Assembly: GCF_002845985.1 (NCBI RefSeq)
Contig: NZ_PDFK01000003.1
Coordinates: forward strand, 434,001-498,000
Reading direction: 5' to 3'
Source of the DNA: Lysinibacillus fusiformis
GTDB taxonomy: Bacteria > Bacillota > Bacilli > Bacillales_A > Planococcaceae
DNA: 64,000 nucleotides
Shown one piece after another: positions 1-8,627 of the stretch. The notes beneath the pieces were generated by a model, which was not told the DNA's origin, ran no database searches, and worked only from the letters and a program-made list of their open reading frames with translations. The position numbers and the translations under genes were made by a program. Every line of letters starts with the position of its first letter. Position 1 is the first letter of the stretch.

Positions 1-133
1 GAGAAGGATTTTTTCACGTCCACTCTTATCTCTCAAAGGAAAAATCCTTCGCTGGAATTAGCACCTTTCTAACAATTGTTAGAGGTTGCTGAAGCGTCAT
101 CGGGCCAAATCCCTCAGCTTCTCTTGATAAGAT
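1..133 (-). promoter_or_regulatory. SAM (S-box) riboswitch, cut by window edge
   Basis: Read on the minus strand, the segment has the S-box core in order: a P1 strand CTTATC (125-130), the conserved GCTGAGGGA and GGCCCGATGA blocks, CAGCAACC, AAAGGTGCTAATTCC, a P4 hairpin, and the closing P1 strand GATAAG (25-30). GAAGGATTTTT after the core can pair with AAAAATCCTTC near the edge (4-14), which looks like the terminator/antiterminator switch. S-box elements turn off methionine or cysteine synthesis and uptake genes when S-adenosylmethionine is plentiful. The controlled gene lies beyond position 1 and cannot be named. Confidence 0.93.
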
Positions 134-336
134 TATTTAATTACATCGAATTGTAGCATGAATTAGTTAGAATATCAATAATTCATAGAATATTTTGTGA
201 TTCAAATGCATGTTCCTCGTTTATTTGATGTACACTAAGCTTGCTATAAGTAGTGTTTCTACATTTAAAATTTATGGTAAACATGCCGTATTTATGTTAC
301 CATATAACTTTAGTAACAGAGAGGAACGTGAATACT

Positions 337-708
337 TTGATTAAAATTGAATTTCCAAAACCTGATGTAGTCATCCGTCAACGTGAACAAGAAGTAAAAC
401 CTGGTGATGTGCCTATCACACCATACTTTGGTTTTATTGACTTCCATAAAATCACACGTGATAAAGGCGGCATTTTTTTATTCTATAATGACAAGAATGA
501 GCTATTATTTGTCGGCAAAGCACGTAAAATTCGTCAACGTATTAAAAAGCATTTCGAGGACAATGTATCTCCGATGAAAAATCATCGTGATGAAGTGTTC
601 AAAATTGAGGTCTATGAAGTAGAAGATCCAATGGAACGTGAAATTTACGAAACATATGCGATTAACACTTTCCGCTCCAAATACAATGTAGAGAAAGTCT
701 TTTATTAA
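337..708 (+). CDS. GIY-YIG domain nuclease-like protein (UvrC N-terminal type)
   Basis: Small protein of about 123 residues whose central part carries a GIY-YIG fold signature: GGIFLFYN is followed about 8 residues later by LFVGKARKIRQRIKKHF, then a conserved acidic stretch (EDPMEREIYETYAINTF) close to the C-terminus. This resembles the N-terminal catalytic module of UvrC without the rest of the protein; such stand-alone proteins are often named nucleotide excision repair endonuclease, but activity is unproven. The open frame extends to 253, but the only good Shine-Dalgarno (AGAGAGG, 318-324) favours a start at TTG 337 (12-nt gap) or GTG 328 (3-nt gap). It stands alone and ends in a strong terminator. 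Confidence 0.8.
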   Translation: MIKIEFPKPDVVIRQREQEVKPGDVPITPYFGFIDFHKITRDKGGIFLFYNDKNELLFVGKARKIRQRIKKHFEDNVSPMKNHRDEVFKIEVYEVEDPMEREIYETYAINTFRSKYNVEKVFY

Positions 709-722
709 GATATCTTGTAAAG

Positions 723-757
723 AAACCGAAATCTCATTTAATGGGATTTCGGTTTTT
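723..757. terminator. Intrinsic terminator, bidirectional
   Basis: Stem AAACCGAAATCTC / GGGATTTCGGTTT with a 7-base loop, flanked by T runs on the plus strand. It lies between the convergent GIY-YIG gene and the lipoprotein gene, so it probably serves both. Confidence 0.85.
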
Positions 758-760
758 GTC

Positions 761-1147
761 TTATATAGAGGTTACGCGATCTATTGGCGTACTCTCGCCG
801 TTTATTCGCAAATCAATCGTGTCTAGCTCAGGATCTTTGGTAATGATTTTATATACATAGGGTTGAGCCTCTTTTCGTTGCTCGCTACCTTCTTTCAGTT
901 GGATGACTTGACTGTTTTCTTCAGCCGCAATACTTGCCAGCACATTCCCTTTCGAATAATAAACAAGATAATACGTAGAGTCATCTTCATACAATAATTG
1001 AATCTTATCATTAGCCTCAATTTTTTGTTGAATATTGTCTGGAACGACAGTTAGCTCATGAATCATTAGTGATTTGGTAGGCGTTTTAGCGTTACATGCT
1101 CCTAACATTAATAAGCTCATTAAACCTAGCAACACGAATTTTTTCAC
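761..1147 (-). CDS. Small lipoprotein of unknown function
   Basis: A 128-residue protein with a classic lipoprotein signal: MKK, a hydrophobic run (VLLGLMSLLML) and the lipobox LGAC, so Cys18 should be lipidated and the rest exposed outside the membrane. I do not recognise the mature domain; it is polar and mixed in composition, with no repeats or obvious catalytic motif. It lies 21 bp after the TrmB-type regulator gene on the same strand, so the two are probably co-transcribed. It could sense or buffer something for that regulator, but nothing in the sequence shows this. Confidence 0.75.
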   Translation of the reverse strand: MKKFVLLGLMSLLMLGACNAKTPTKSLMIHELTVVPDNIQQKIEANDKIQLLYEDDSTYYLVYYSKGNVLASIAAEENSQVIQLKEGSEQRKEAQPYVYKIITKDPELDTIDLRINGESTPIDRVTSI

Positions 1148-1168
1148 GTTACTCCCCTTCCCTTATGA

Positions 1169-1951
1169 CTATTCTAAGAAAAAAGCTTTACGCTCCTTAG
1201 CAATCCAGTCTTCTAATTCCTGATCATCACGTTTTACCAATCGATTGATAAGGACGTCATGCCAAACATAATCCTCTAACAAATAAATATGGACAGGGTC
1301 ATTGGTGATAAAGGCCATTTCTTGCGTAGATGGAGAGTGACCATAAATCATTTCCTGACCATCTACCGATAAAATAAACCAATGTGGTGTAGACGTTTTT
1401 TTCGTGTAGTGTGTAGCTCTATGCTGGTCAATCGACTCTAGCTGTTCCCCTACATATAGGGTAATACCATGAATAGGAACATGCTGTGCCACTTCTTGAA
1501 TATCTCCCCTTAAAGTATCATACATATCTTCCCACATCGATAGAATCACTTTTTTCTTGGCTTTTTTTAAAAGTGACTGGCAATAGTTGATGATCGCCTC
1601 CTTGCCCTTTAGCATGACTACTTTTGGCTCCACTTCCTGCACTTTTTCCTCTAATTTTTCTAATTTCGCACTCATGGATGTAAAATTCGATTGCCAGCGC
1701 TGCTGCATCTGCTGTAAAAACACAGATACAGGCATAGCCGCATAGGTCGTTTGTTCAGCCGTTTCTTCTTTTAGCACAATTCCCTTTTCTACAAGGACGT
1801 TTAAAATATCATAAATTCTTGCGCGTGGTATACCAGAATTTTTACTGACCTGATAGGCACTAACATGACTTTGCTGCACAAGTGCCGTATAGGCCTTTGC
1901 TTCATATTCTGTAAAGCCCATGTCTTTCAACTGGGCGATTAATTCCTCCAT
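1169..1951 (-). CDS. TrmB-family transcriptional regulator
   Basis: The N-terminal ~80 residues form the TrmB winged helix: LKDMGFTEYEAKAYTALV, then VSAYQVSKNSGIPRARIYDIL, then a wing with EKGIVLKEE. A coiled linker (residues ~85-110) leads to a C-terminal domain (VVMLKGKEAIINYCQSLLKKAKKKVILSMW...) of the type seen in bacterial TrmB proteins, resembling a phospholipase-D-like sensor fold. Family members are usually ligand-responsive repressors. It is divergent from a TauE/SafE transporter, and a 13-bp perfect palindrome covers the transporter promoter, so local repression of the transporter is the simplest model (inference). The ligand is unknown. Confidence 0.88.
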   Translation of the reverse strand: MEELIAQLKDMGFTEYEAKAYTALVQQSHVSAYQVSKNSGIPRARIYDILNVLVEKGIVLKEETAEQTTYAAMPVSVFLQQMQQRWQSNFTSMSAKLEKLEEKVQEVEPKVVMLKGKEAIINYCQSLLKKAKKKVILSMWEDMYDTLRGDIQEVAQHVPIHGITLYVGEQLESIDQHRATHYTKKTSTPHWFILSVDGQEMIYGHSPSTQEMAFITNDPVHIYLLEDYVWHDVLINRLVKRDDQELEDWIAKERKAFFLE

Positions 1952-2016
1952 GTAATCCCTCCATTATCTTTATTATAGGCTACTGTTGTGAAGATTTGCC
2001 AATGAAAAAATGAGGG

Positions 2017-2063
2017 TTTACAGCGCAATTAAAATTAGTTACTATTTCAGTAGTAACTAATTT
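2017..2063 (+). promoter_or_regulatory. Promoter with overlapping palindromic operator
   Basis: A sigma-A-like promoter reads TTTACA (2017-2022), 17-bp spacer, TACTAT (2040-2045). Overlapping the -10 box is a perfect inverted repeat, AAATTAGTTACTA (2032-2044), 6-nt spacer, TAGTAACTAATTT (2051-2063). A protein bound there would block the transporter gene starting at 2078. The divergent TrmB-type regulator is the obvious candidate, by position only. Confidence 0.75.
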
Positions 2064-2077
2064 AAAAGAGGTGTATT

Positions 2078-2848
2078 ATGTTTTTTGAAGTCGATGTACA
2101 TATTCTTATCCTGTTAATTTCATTTGGATTTCTGGCGGCTTTTGTCGACTCTGTAGTGGGAGGGGGCGGTTTAATTTCATTGCCAGCTTTATTGTTTGCT
2201 GGTCTCAATCCAGCAGCTGCTGTTGCAACCAATAAACTTGCTGGGACAATGGGCTCACTGACATCTTCCATTTCCTTTTATCGTTCTGGTCAGCTTGAAA
2301 TACGATCCGTTCTCAAATATTTCCCGCTTGCCTTTGTCGGCTCCTTATTTGGTGCATGGACCGTGCATTTAATCAACCCAGCATTACTAAAGCCATTAAT
2401 GCTCGTGATGCTGGCAGCCGTTGCGGTTTATACAATTTTCAAAAAGGATTGGGGCGCTGTCTCTAGCGTAAAAACTCTCTCTAGAACCCACTTACTATTA
2501 TTTATGGGATTATTATTTGGCATTGGTTTTTATGATGGGTTTCTTGGACCTGGTACAGGCTCTTTTTTAATCTTTAGCTTCTTGTTGATAGGCTTTGATT
2601 TTTTAAAGGCGGCAGGAAATGCAAAGTTTTTAAATTTGGCAAGTAACGTGGCAGGCCTTTGTATGTTCGCCTACTTAGGTCAAATCCATTTTGTTTATGG
2701 CTTCGTGATGGGCATTGCTCAAATTGGTGGCGCTATGCTCGGCTCCCGAATGGCGATCAAAAAAGGAAGCGGTTTTGTTCGTATGCTTTTTATCGTAGTG
2801 ACAGTGACATTGCTTGCGAAAAATGCCTATGATTTTATGATTCATTAA
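2078..2848 (+). CDS. TSUP (TauE/SafE) family membrane transporter
   Basis: A 256-residue integral membrane protein with about eight hydrophobic segments and the two TauE/SafE half motifs: GFLAAFVDSVVGGGGLISLPALL with NKLAGT near the start, and GFYDGFLGPGTGSFLIF with GNAKFLNLASN in the second half. The family exports sulfite, sulfoacetate and related organic anions; the substrate here is not visible. The start ATG follows AAAAGAGG. Expression is probably controlled by the divergent TrmB-type regulator through the palindrome over its -10 box. It is a single-gene unit ending in a terminator at 2856-2888. Confidence 0.9.
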   Translation: MFFEVDVHILILLISFGFLAAFVDSVVGGGGLISLPALLFAGLNPAAAVATNKLAGTMGSLTSSISFYRSGQLEIRSVLKYFPLAFVGSLFGAWTVHLINPALLKPLMLVMLAAVAVYTIFKKDWGAVSSVKTLSRTHLLLFMGLLFGIGFYDGFLGPGTGSFLIFSFLLIGFDFLKAAGNAKFLNLASNVAGLCMFAYLGQIHFVYGFVMGIAQIGGAMLGSRMAIKKGSGFVRMLFIVVTVTLLAKNAYDFMIH

Positions 2849-2855
2849 ACACAAA

Positions 2856-2888
2856 AACGCCACAGACTTGTATCTGCGGCGTTCTTTG
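2856..2888. terminator. Intrinsic terminator between convergent genes
   Basis: AACGCCACAGA (2856-2866), 6-base loop, TCTGCGGCGTT, then TCTTTG on the plus strand; A-rich upstream sequence gives a T run on the minus strand. It serves the TSUP gene and panF. Confidence 0.8.
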
Positions 2889-2890
2889 AT

Positions 2891-4336
2891 TTAAATCATG
2901 AGTTGCTCATTTTTGAATTTATGACTTGTGGCTAAGCTAACGAGAATAAAAATAATGAAGGATACAACAATGGGAATCGTAACCGTGTGCATACCAAAGA
3001 CGGAAGGATAAAAGCGATCAATCATAATATACAAGGACATGCCTGTAATCATGGACGCCATCGCACCGTATTTATTGGCCTTTTTCCAATACAACCCTAA
3101 AACTACTGTCCAGATAAAGACAGCCTCTAGCCCACCAAAAGCAAATAAATTCAACCACACTAATAAATCGGGTGGGTTGAGCGCAAAGATAATAACAGCT
3201 AAGCCAATAACCGTGGTCACAACAAAGCTTGCACGTTTAATCTCTGCATCACTAGCTTGTGGCTTCATGTAATTTAAATAAATGTCTTTGACAACCGTGG
3301 AGCTGACCAGCATAAGCAGAGCATTGACAGTTGACATGGTAGCAGCCATTGGCGCAGCTAAGACGATCCCCGCTAAAAATGGTGGCAATACCTTTAATGT
3401 CAGAAGCGGCATTACTTTATCACCAATCTCAATGCCAGGTAAGACAGGTCGTGCTAATACGCCAATTAAATGCATGCCAAACATGATTGTCCCGATGGCA
3501 ATCGTACCAATAATGATGGCTAAGTGCATACTTTTAGAATCCTTATAGCTCATGGCACGGACAGCAATTTGCGGAAGCCCTACAACCCCTACGCCAATTA
3601 AAATCCAAAATGTCGAAACATACAGTGGTGTTAAATCTCCTTGCGCTCCAAATGGTGACACAAAATTAGGATTTTCAGCGACAAGTGAGGCCATAATATT
3701 ATCGATGCCACCACCTGCAATAATTGTGCCAATTAATAGAATAATTGTGCCAACGACCATAATCGAACCTTGCACAGTATCCGTTAAAGCAACAGCTCGA
3801 AAACCACCAATAATGACATACACTAGCACTGAAATCGCAAAAATAAATAGTGCCGTTGTGTATTTTAGGCCTGTTAATGACTCAATTAAGCGTGCACCAC
3901 CTACCCATTGCGCCATCATAGCCGAAAATAGAAAAACAATGATACTAATGGCTGATAAAATTACAATGACATGGCTTTTGTAGCGCTCTCGTAAAAAATC
4001 GATTAACGTAATAGCTTGGTAACGACGAGCGATAATAGCAAATTTCTTGCCTAAAATCATCAGTACAAAATAACCTGCAGGCAGCTGTGCCATTGCCAAT
4101 AACACCCAGCCAAGCCCTTTCGTATAGGCCACACCAGGTCCTCCGATAAAGCTGCTCGCACTGCCGTATGTAGCAATCATCGTCATCGCCAGGATAAAAC
4201 CACCCATTTCACGACCACCAAGAAAATACTCCTGTAAGAAAGAATTAGAGGACCGAATATGCTTATTGGACCAAACACCAATTCCGAAAATAATAATTAA
4301 AAATAATAGCAATGGAAATACAACTTGCCAATGCAT
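2891..4336 (-). CDS. panF: Sodium/pantothenate symporter
   Basis: A 481-residue solute:sodium symporter with 12-13 predicted membrane segments. The N-terminal half has FLGGREMGGFILAMTMIATY followed by GSASSFIGGPG, the SSS-family signature, and GGFRAVALTDTVQG later on. Length and overall sequence match PanF, which imports pantothenate with sodium for coenzyme A synthesis. The small membrane gene yhdT lies directly upstream and its stop codon overlaps this ATG by one base (TAATG), the usual yhdT-panF pairing, suggesting translational coupling. The next gene downstream is convergent, with a shared terminator. Confidence 0.93.
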   Translation of the reverse strand: MHWQVVFPLLLFLIIIFGIGVWSNKHIRSSNSFLQEYFLGGREMGGFILAMTMIATYGSASSFIGGPGVAYTKGLGWVLLAMAQLPAGYFVLMILGKKFAIIARRYQAITLIDFLRERYKSHVIVILSAISIIVFLFSAMMAQWVGGARLIESLTGLKYTTALFIFAISVLVYVIIGGFRAVALTDTVQGSIMVVGTIILLIGTIIAGGGIDNIMASLVAENPNFVSPFGAQGDLTPLYVSTFWILIGVGVVGLPQIAVRAMSYKDSKSMHLAIIIGTIAIGTIMFGMHLIGVLARPVLPGIEIGDKVMPLLTLKVLPPFLAGIVLAAPMAATMSTVNALLMLVSSTVVKDIYLNYMKPQASDAEIKRASFVVTTVIGLAVIIFALNPPDLLVWLNLFAFGGLEAVFIWTVVLGLYWKKANKYGAMASMITGMSLYIMIDRFYPSVFGMHTVTIPIVVSFIIFILVSLATSHKFKNEQLMI

Positions 4337-4605
4337 TAGCGATCCACCTCCTCATCATCAAATGGCACCTCTTTGAAGAAGAGCTTCATTACAACCCAGA
4401 TGAGTAGGATCATAAAGCCTGTCCCTGCAATACAGCTATAGAAAAACCAAGCAGGGAAACCAAAGACATATGAATAATTTTTGGGGTCTCCCGAACCTAA
4501 TCCATAGGCAAAGCCAAACCAAATCGCAAAGTTGACAAGGACTAGTCCTATCCCAATAAGCGCCTCTCGATGCGCTATTTTAAAGCGTTGATCTTTCACA
4601 TGCAA
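4336..4605 (-). CDS. yhdT: YhdT family small membrane protein
   Basis: An 89-residue protein with two hydrophobic spans (about residues 15-36 and 50-75) separated by a short loop with GLGSGDPKNYSYVFGFPAWFF, the hallmark of the YhdT/DUF997 family. Its function is unknown; it nearly always precedes panF, as here, and may assist the symporter. The stop codon shares one base with the panF start. Upstream is a 306-bp non-coding stretch holding two hairpins that belong to the neighbouring transcription unit. Confidence 0.9.
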   Translation of the reverse strand: MHVKDQRFKIAHREALIGIGLVLVNFAIWFGFAYGLGSGDPKNYSYVFGFPAWFFYSCIAGTGFMILLIWVVMKLFFKEVPFDDEEVDR

Positions 4606-4795
4606 TCCCCCTAACCTTCTCTATTTTACTGATATGTTGGTCTGATGGGAAGAGATGCGAAAAAATTAGGGTAAGCTTACAAGAAAAATCTGTCTAAGGA
4701 AATCAAAAGTAAGAGCCCTAAGATGAACATGCATTCTTCTAAAAGCTTAGTACGCCACTATTTGAATCAAAAACAATGCATTTTTTTGTGTAAAA

Positions 4796-4823
4796 ATATG
4801 GGATATTATTTTACATCCCATAT
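4796..4823 (-). terminator. Hairpin, possible second terminator
   Basis: Perfect 9-bp inverted repeat ATATGGGAT / ATCCCATAT with a 10-base loop. Read on the minus strand it is followed by a short T-rich stretch. It lies 70 bp beyond the stronger terminator at 4869-4905 and may back it up. Apart from these two hairpins I see no gene in 4606-4911. Confidence 0.5.
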
Positions 4824-4868
4824 GACATCTAAATGCTTTTCAACACAATCGTTTATGATGATAAAAAA

Positions 4869-4905
4869 TAATAACCTTCGTCACACTAGTTGGACGAAGG
4901 TTATT
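4869..4905 (-). terminator. Intrinsic terminator at end of long operon
   Basis: Perfect 13-bp stem AATAACCTTCGTC / GACGAAGGTTATT with a short loop; on the minus strand it is followed by ATTTTTTAT. It sits immediately after the stop codon of the short dehydrogenase gene, closing the minus-strand operon that starts near 14288. Confidence 0.88.
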
Positions 4906-4911
4906 TCCTAT

Positions 4912-5454
4912 TTATAACGGGCGTTGTTCCCAAGGCTGTAGCGTGCCAACGATATTGATAGATCGATCATGCTGAATAGCATCGATGACTCCTTGTGAAA
5001 TTTCCTTATGTGTAAGCCATCTTGACTGACCGTTTTCCATTATGAAACCTAGCTGGACTTGACGATAGTGAGTGATCTCAAGTAGATGGATTTTATCTTT
5101 GATTTCATTTAGATTAGCGCTGCTGCCTAATACATGAAACAGCTTCCATATTCCTGAAATTTCACTAGCTATGCTCTCTAATACAGTTTCAGCATAGGAG
5201 TGAATCCAAGCAATGACCAATTCAATGGGTCCATTATGCGCTATCGTTTCTTCTAGCTTCTCTTTTAATAAGGCTATATCAAGATAATCAACTAAAATTG
5301 GTGTGACACGTGATGGATTTGATGATTTACTTATGAAACATTCCATTCGATTGGCATTACGTCCAATTACCGAAACGTCATATCCGTTCTTCACTAACCA
5401 AAGGGTTGTATCAGCTAACATTCCTGTCCCACCAATAACTAATGCGTGTGCCAT
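4912..5454 (-). CDS. Short NAD(P)-binding dehydrogenase-like protein
   Basis: A 180-residue Rossmann-fold protein starting with the nucleotide-binding loop ALVIGGTGMLADTTLWL, then a second strand ending VSVIGRNANRM, which suggests NADP preference. It is shorter than classical SDRs and lacks a clear YxxxK catalytic pair, so it may be an atypical reductase or a binding protein. It follows the acyl-CoA ligase gene by 48 bp on the same strand with a modest Shine-Dalgarno (AGGAAC) and is followed by a strong terminator, so it is probably the last gene of the transporter-enzyme operon. Its substrate is unknown. Confidence 0.7.
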   Translation of the reverse strand: MAHALVIGGTGMLADTTLWLVKNGYDVSVIGRNANRMECFISKSSNPSRVTPILVDYLDIALLKEKLEETIAHNGPIELVIAWIHSYAETVLESIASEISGIWKLFHVLGSSANLNEIKDKIHLLEITHYRQVQLGFIMENGQSRWLTHKEISQGVIDAIQHDRSINIVGTLQPWEQRPL

Positions 5455-5502
5455 TCATTTGTTCCTCACTTTTAATTCTTATTTAAGAGAGACTCATCAT
5501 AC

Positions 5503-6975
5503 TTAGCAGGTGGAATCGACTAGCCTATGCAATGCCTTTTTATCAATTTTACCAACACTTGTTTTCGGTAGTTGGTCTAAAAAAATGATTTGTTTCGGAA
5601 TCTTATAACGTCCTAATTGTTGATGACACAGTTCGTTAAGTTCATCTAAGATAGTCGCTACTTGATGACAACAAACAATAAATGCGGTTACAATCTCACC
5701 CCAATAATCGTCTGCTACCCCAATCACGGCAACCTCCTGTACGTCTGGATGCTGCAGCATACATTGCTCCACTTCCTGAGGGTAGACATTTTCACCACCG
5801 GAGATAATCATCTCTTTTCTACGACCGACGATATAAAAATCACCATCCTCATCCATCGTCGCCAAATCACCTGTTTTTAACCAGCCGTCTTGTAGGATAT
5901 TGGCGGTTTCTTGCTTGTTATTCCAATAAAAACGGAACATATGCTTACCTCTTACCAGAAGCTCGCCCACTTCACGAGGTGCACAGCTTTGCCCAGCTTG
6001 ATTAATGATTTTCGCTTCATTAAACTGCATGCTTTTCCCAACAGCCCCTTTTTTCGCGTAAGCATCTTCTCTCGCAATATAAAAGTTATTAGGTCCCGCC
6101 TCTGTTAAGCCATAGCCCTCCTTAAAGAATAACCCCTTTTTATGAAAGACATCATAAATGGGATGTGGGCATGGGGCACCGCCAGATAAAAATACGTTCA
6201 TCGAGGGGAAATGATTTTCTCGAAAGTATTCCGTAGCAATCATCGCTTGATACATCGTTGGGACAAAAAGGGAAATTGTCGTTTGATATTGATTCGTTGC
6301 CCGCAGTGCGGCTTCCGCTTCAAACTTATCGCCAATGATGACGGTTCCTCCCACCATAAGAAGAGGTATGCATAAAGCATTTAAGCCACCTGTATGAAAC
6401 ATCGGCATATAATTTAATGTCCGATCTTTCTCCTGTAAACCCCAGCTAATAATTGTATTGATTGCGTTCCAATTGACCGACTGAAAGGATAGCACAACAC
6501 CCTTTGGACGACCTGTTGTGCCTCCGGTATAAATCATTAGCCATGGATCATTCAAGTCCACGTCTTGCCTACTTGGTAGCGTTGCCTTCTCGTGCTTAAT
6601 GAGATGAAGTGGAAACATTTTTTCTACCACCAAAGAACAATGACTCTCTTCTTCATACAAGAGAATGGAAGGGGTCGCATCCTCCAAAATTTGTATTAAT
6701 TCCTCTCTACTTAATCGCCAGTTTAATGGCACATAAATAAGCCCTCGTAGCCCACAGGCAAATAAAATAGCAAAAAGTTGGATATGATTTCTCGCAAAAA
6801 CTGCGACTCTACTGCCTTTTTTTAGCTGCTGACGCTCGAAAAATTGACTCCATTTGCCGATTTCCTCTGATAATTGCTGATAGGTCCATTGCTCCTCTGA
6901 CGCTAGATTAATCAAGGCGATGTGATGAGGCGTTAAGGCGGCACGTTTTAAAATCCATTCTTGCTCAACAAACAT
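5503..6975 (-). CDS. Acyl-CoA synthetase (AMP-binding, ANL superfamily)
   Basis: A 490-residue class I adenylate-forming enzyme. The P-loop-like motif YTGGTTGRPKG is at residues 149-159, the A5-type motif with EGYGLTEAGP near residue 290, the TGD hinge (GWLKTGDLA) and GRRKEMIISGGENVYPQEVE near the C-terminal domain, and the catalytic lysine in SVGKIDKK (about K476). It should activate a carboxylic acid to its acyl-AMP and then CoA thioester; chain type cannot be read from sequence. It starts 13 bp after the FabG-like gene in an operon with a LIV-type importer, so its substrate is plausibly the imported acid or a product of it (inference). Confidence 0.9.
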   Translation of the reverse strand: MFVEQEWILKRAALTPHHIALINLASEEQWTYQQLSEEIGKWSQFFERQQLKKGSRVAVFARNHIQLFAILFACGLRGLIYVPLNWRLSREELIQILEDATPSILLYEEESHCSLVVEKMFPLHLIKHEKATLPSRQDVDLNDPWLMIYTGGTTGRPKGVVLSFQSVNWNAINTIISWGLQEKDRTLNYMPMFHTGGLNALCIPLLMVGGTVIIGDKFEAEAALRATNQYQTTISLFVPTMYQAMIATEYFRENHFPSMNVFLSGGAPCPHPIYDVFHKKGLFFKEGYGLTEAGPNNFYIAREDAYAKKGAVGKSMQFNEAKIINQAGQSCAPREVGELLVRGKHMFRFYWNNKQETANILQDGWLKTGDLATMDEDGDFYIVGRRKEMIISGGENVYPQEVEQCMLQHPDVQEVAVIGVADDYWGEIVTAFIVCCHQVATILDELNELCHQQLGRYKIPKQIIFLDQLPKTSVGKIDKKALHRLVDSTC

Positions 6976-6988
6976 CTTGACACCCCCA

Positions 6989-7720
6989 TCACATCATAAT
7001 GGCGCCATCTACATGAAGCGTATGACCATGAACATACGATGCCTCATCAGATGCTAAAAACAAATAGGCATTGGCTATATCCCGTGGGGTTCCTAAACGT
7101 TGTAACGGCACGATTGCCCGCATTTGAGCCAAAATATTTTCAGGCATCTTTTTGACCATAGCTGTTTCTGTAAAGCCAGGTGCCACTGCATTGACATTGA
7201 TGCCTTTACGCCCTAATTCCTTTGCCCATGTTTTGGTCATCCCTACAATGGCAGCTTTCGTCGCTGCATAATTCGTTTGACCAACATTGCCATAGACCCC
7301 ACTAACCGATGATGTATTAATGATTTTGCCACCTCCAGCTGCCACCATATGGGGAATGACCTCCTGTGTGCAATGAAAAACGCCTGTCAAATTGACATCT
7401 AACACCTGCTGAAATTGGTCATCTGTCATCTTTGTTAGCATTGCATCTCTTGTAATACCTGCATTATTCACTAAAATATCAATGCGTCCAGCCTGTTCGA
7501 TCACTGCTGTCACCAGCTGGTTAACACTCTCTCTACTTGCCACATCCACCTGTATAAATATAGCGTTTCCTCCTAATTGTTGAGCTGCGAGATTCCCTGC
7601 CTTCTCATCGAAATCAGCGATAAACACCCATGCCCCTTCTTCGATGAAACGCTCGGCAGCCGCATAGCCGATGCCATTGGCTGCACCTGTAATAATGGCT
7701 ACTTTATTGTTTAAACGCAT
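6989..7720 (-). CDS. FabG-like 3-oxoacyl reductase (classical SDR)
   Basis: Classical 243-residue SDR: the cofactor loop GAANGIG, the structural NNAG, a catalytic Ser in SSVSG and the Tyr-Lys pair in YAATKAA, ending with GHTLHVDGAIMM. It is closest in layout to FabG-type 3-oxoacyl reductases or 3-hydroxyacyl dehydrogenases. The frame is open to 7735, but that upstream ATG lies on the Shine-Dalgarno itself (GGAGGA); the ATG at 7720 has ideal spacing and is preferred. The start overlaps the end of the alpha/beta hydrolase gene by 17 bp, implying coupled translation within the operon. It probably acts on a keto or hydroxy intermediate made by its neighbours. Confidence 0.88.
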   Translation of the reverse strand: MRLNNKVAIITGAANGIGYAAAERFIEEGAWVFIADFDEKAGNLAAQQLGGNAIFIQVDVASRESVNQLVTAVIEQAGRIDILVNNAGITRDAMLTKMTDDQFQQVLDVNLTGVFHCTQEVIPHMVAAGGGKIINTSSVSGVYGNVGQTNYAATKAAIVGMTKTWAKELGRKGINVNAVAPGFTETAMVKKMPENILAQMRAIVPLQRLGTPRDIANAYLFLASDEASYVHGHTLHVDGAIMM

Positions 7721-8615
7721 ACTGTCTTCCTCCAATTTCTAAAAAAGCCTCGATTTCAGCTGTTAATTGTGCTAAATCATCCATCAATGGTGAATGCCCA
7801 CAATCTTTTAAGCTAACAAACTGTGCCGTTTTGCCTAAGTCTTGCAGTAATTCCGCATTCATTTCCTCTGTAATAACTAAGTCACGATCCCCTCTCAGTA
7901 CTAAAATCGGTATCTGGAGTAGGAGAGCTTCGTGTGACCCTTTTGTCACATCATTGTCAACAGCACTTATATTAAATGTATTGAGTGCATGATACACCTC
8001 TGCTAAGTTGCGCTGTGTTAGCATATCCTCTATATATTCTTGGTATTTTTCCTCGTTTGGTTGCTGATGGGTATAAATTAAAGCATTCCATATCGACCGT
8101 AAACCTTCGCCGTTTTTTGTGTCATAAAAGCCTTGGATAAGCTTGGTTTTAGATGTATCCACAAGTACATCTTCATAGTTATAGGCTCGCTTAAAGCAGG
8201 CTGGATCGCCTGTTCCTAAATCCGTATAAAATGGATAGCCACGTGTAGAAGCGGAGGCCAGTAAGATTAATTGCTGGCAATAACCTGGATAATTGGCTGC
8301 AAACTGCATACAAACAGCTCCGCCAGTTGACCAGCCAATCATGTCAAAGCTTTGCAATTGCATCGCATCCACAAATAGCTTAACATCATCACTAAAATCT
8401 TTAATGGTATAGATTGGCTGATGATAGGATGAACCTCCAAAGCCTCGTAAATCGATTGCATAGATGGTGTATTTATCATCTAAAGCATCTATCAGCACAT
8501 CCCAATGCTTAGAGGAAGTCATATTGCCATGAACCAACACTAAAGGATGACTTCCTCCAGCTCTTTTGCGATATGCCATCGTCTCACCATTTGCTAGTTG
8601 AATTGTTTGTAACAT
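7704..8615 (-). CDS. Alpha/beta hydrolase
   Basis: A 303-residue alpha/beta hydrolase with the oxyanion-loop HGNMTSS at about residue 29, the nucleophile elbow GWSTGG (Ser96), a likely acidic residue in RGDRDLV and the catalytic histidine in CGHSP (about H274). The Ser nucleophile points to esterase, thioesterase or C-C hydrolase chemistry rather than dehalogenase-like OleB chemistry, which uses Asp. It sits between the KASIII-like gene (12-bp gap) and the FabG-like gene (17-bp overlap), so it is firmly part of the operon and may release or cleave an acyl intermediate. Confidence 0.88.
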   Translation of the reverse strand: MLQTIQLANGETMAYRKRAGGSHPLVLVHGNMTSSKHWDVLIDALDDKYTIYAIDLRGFGGSSYHQPIYTIKDFSDDVKLFVDAMQLQSFDMIGWSTGGAVCMQFAANYPGYCQQLILLASASTRGYPFYTDLGTGDPACFKRAYNYEDVLVDTSKTKLIQGFYDTKNGEGLRSIWNALIYTHQQPNEEKYQEYIEDMLTQRNLAEVYHALNTFNISAVDNDVTKGSHEALLLQIPILVLRGDRDLVITEEMNAELLQDLGKTAQFVSLKDCGHSPLMDDLAQLTAEIEAFLEIGGRQYAFKQ

Positions 8616-8627
8616 ACCATTTCCCCC

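Noticed and set aside
3039-3983. Plus-strand frames inside panF
   Set aside because: Antisense shadows of a membrane protein gene; no start signals.
4723-4917. Plus-strand 64-codon frame
   Set aside because: It runs through two terminator hairpins, has no ribosome binding site, and shows no protein-like pattern.
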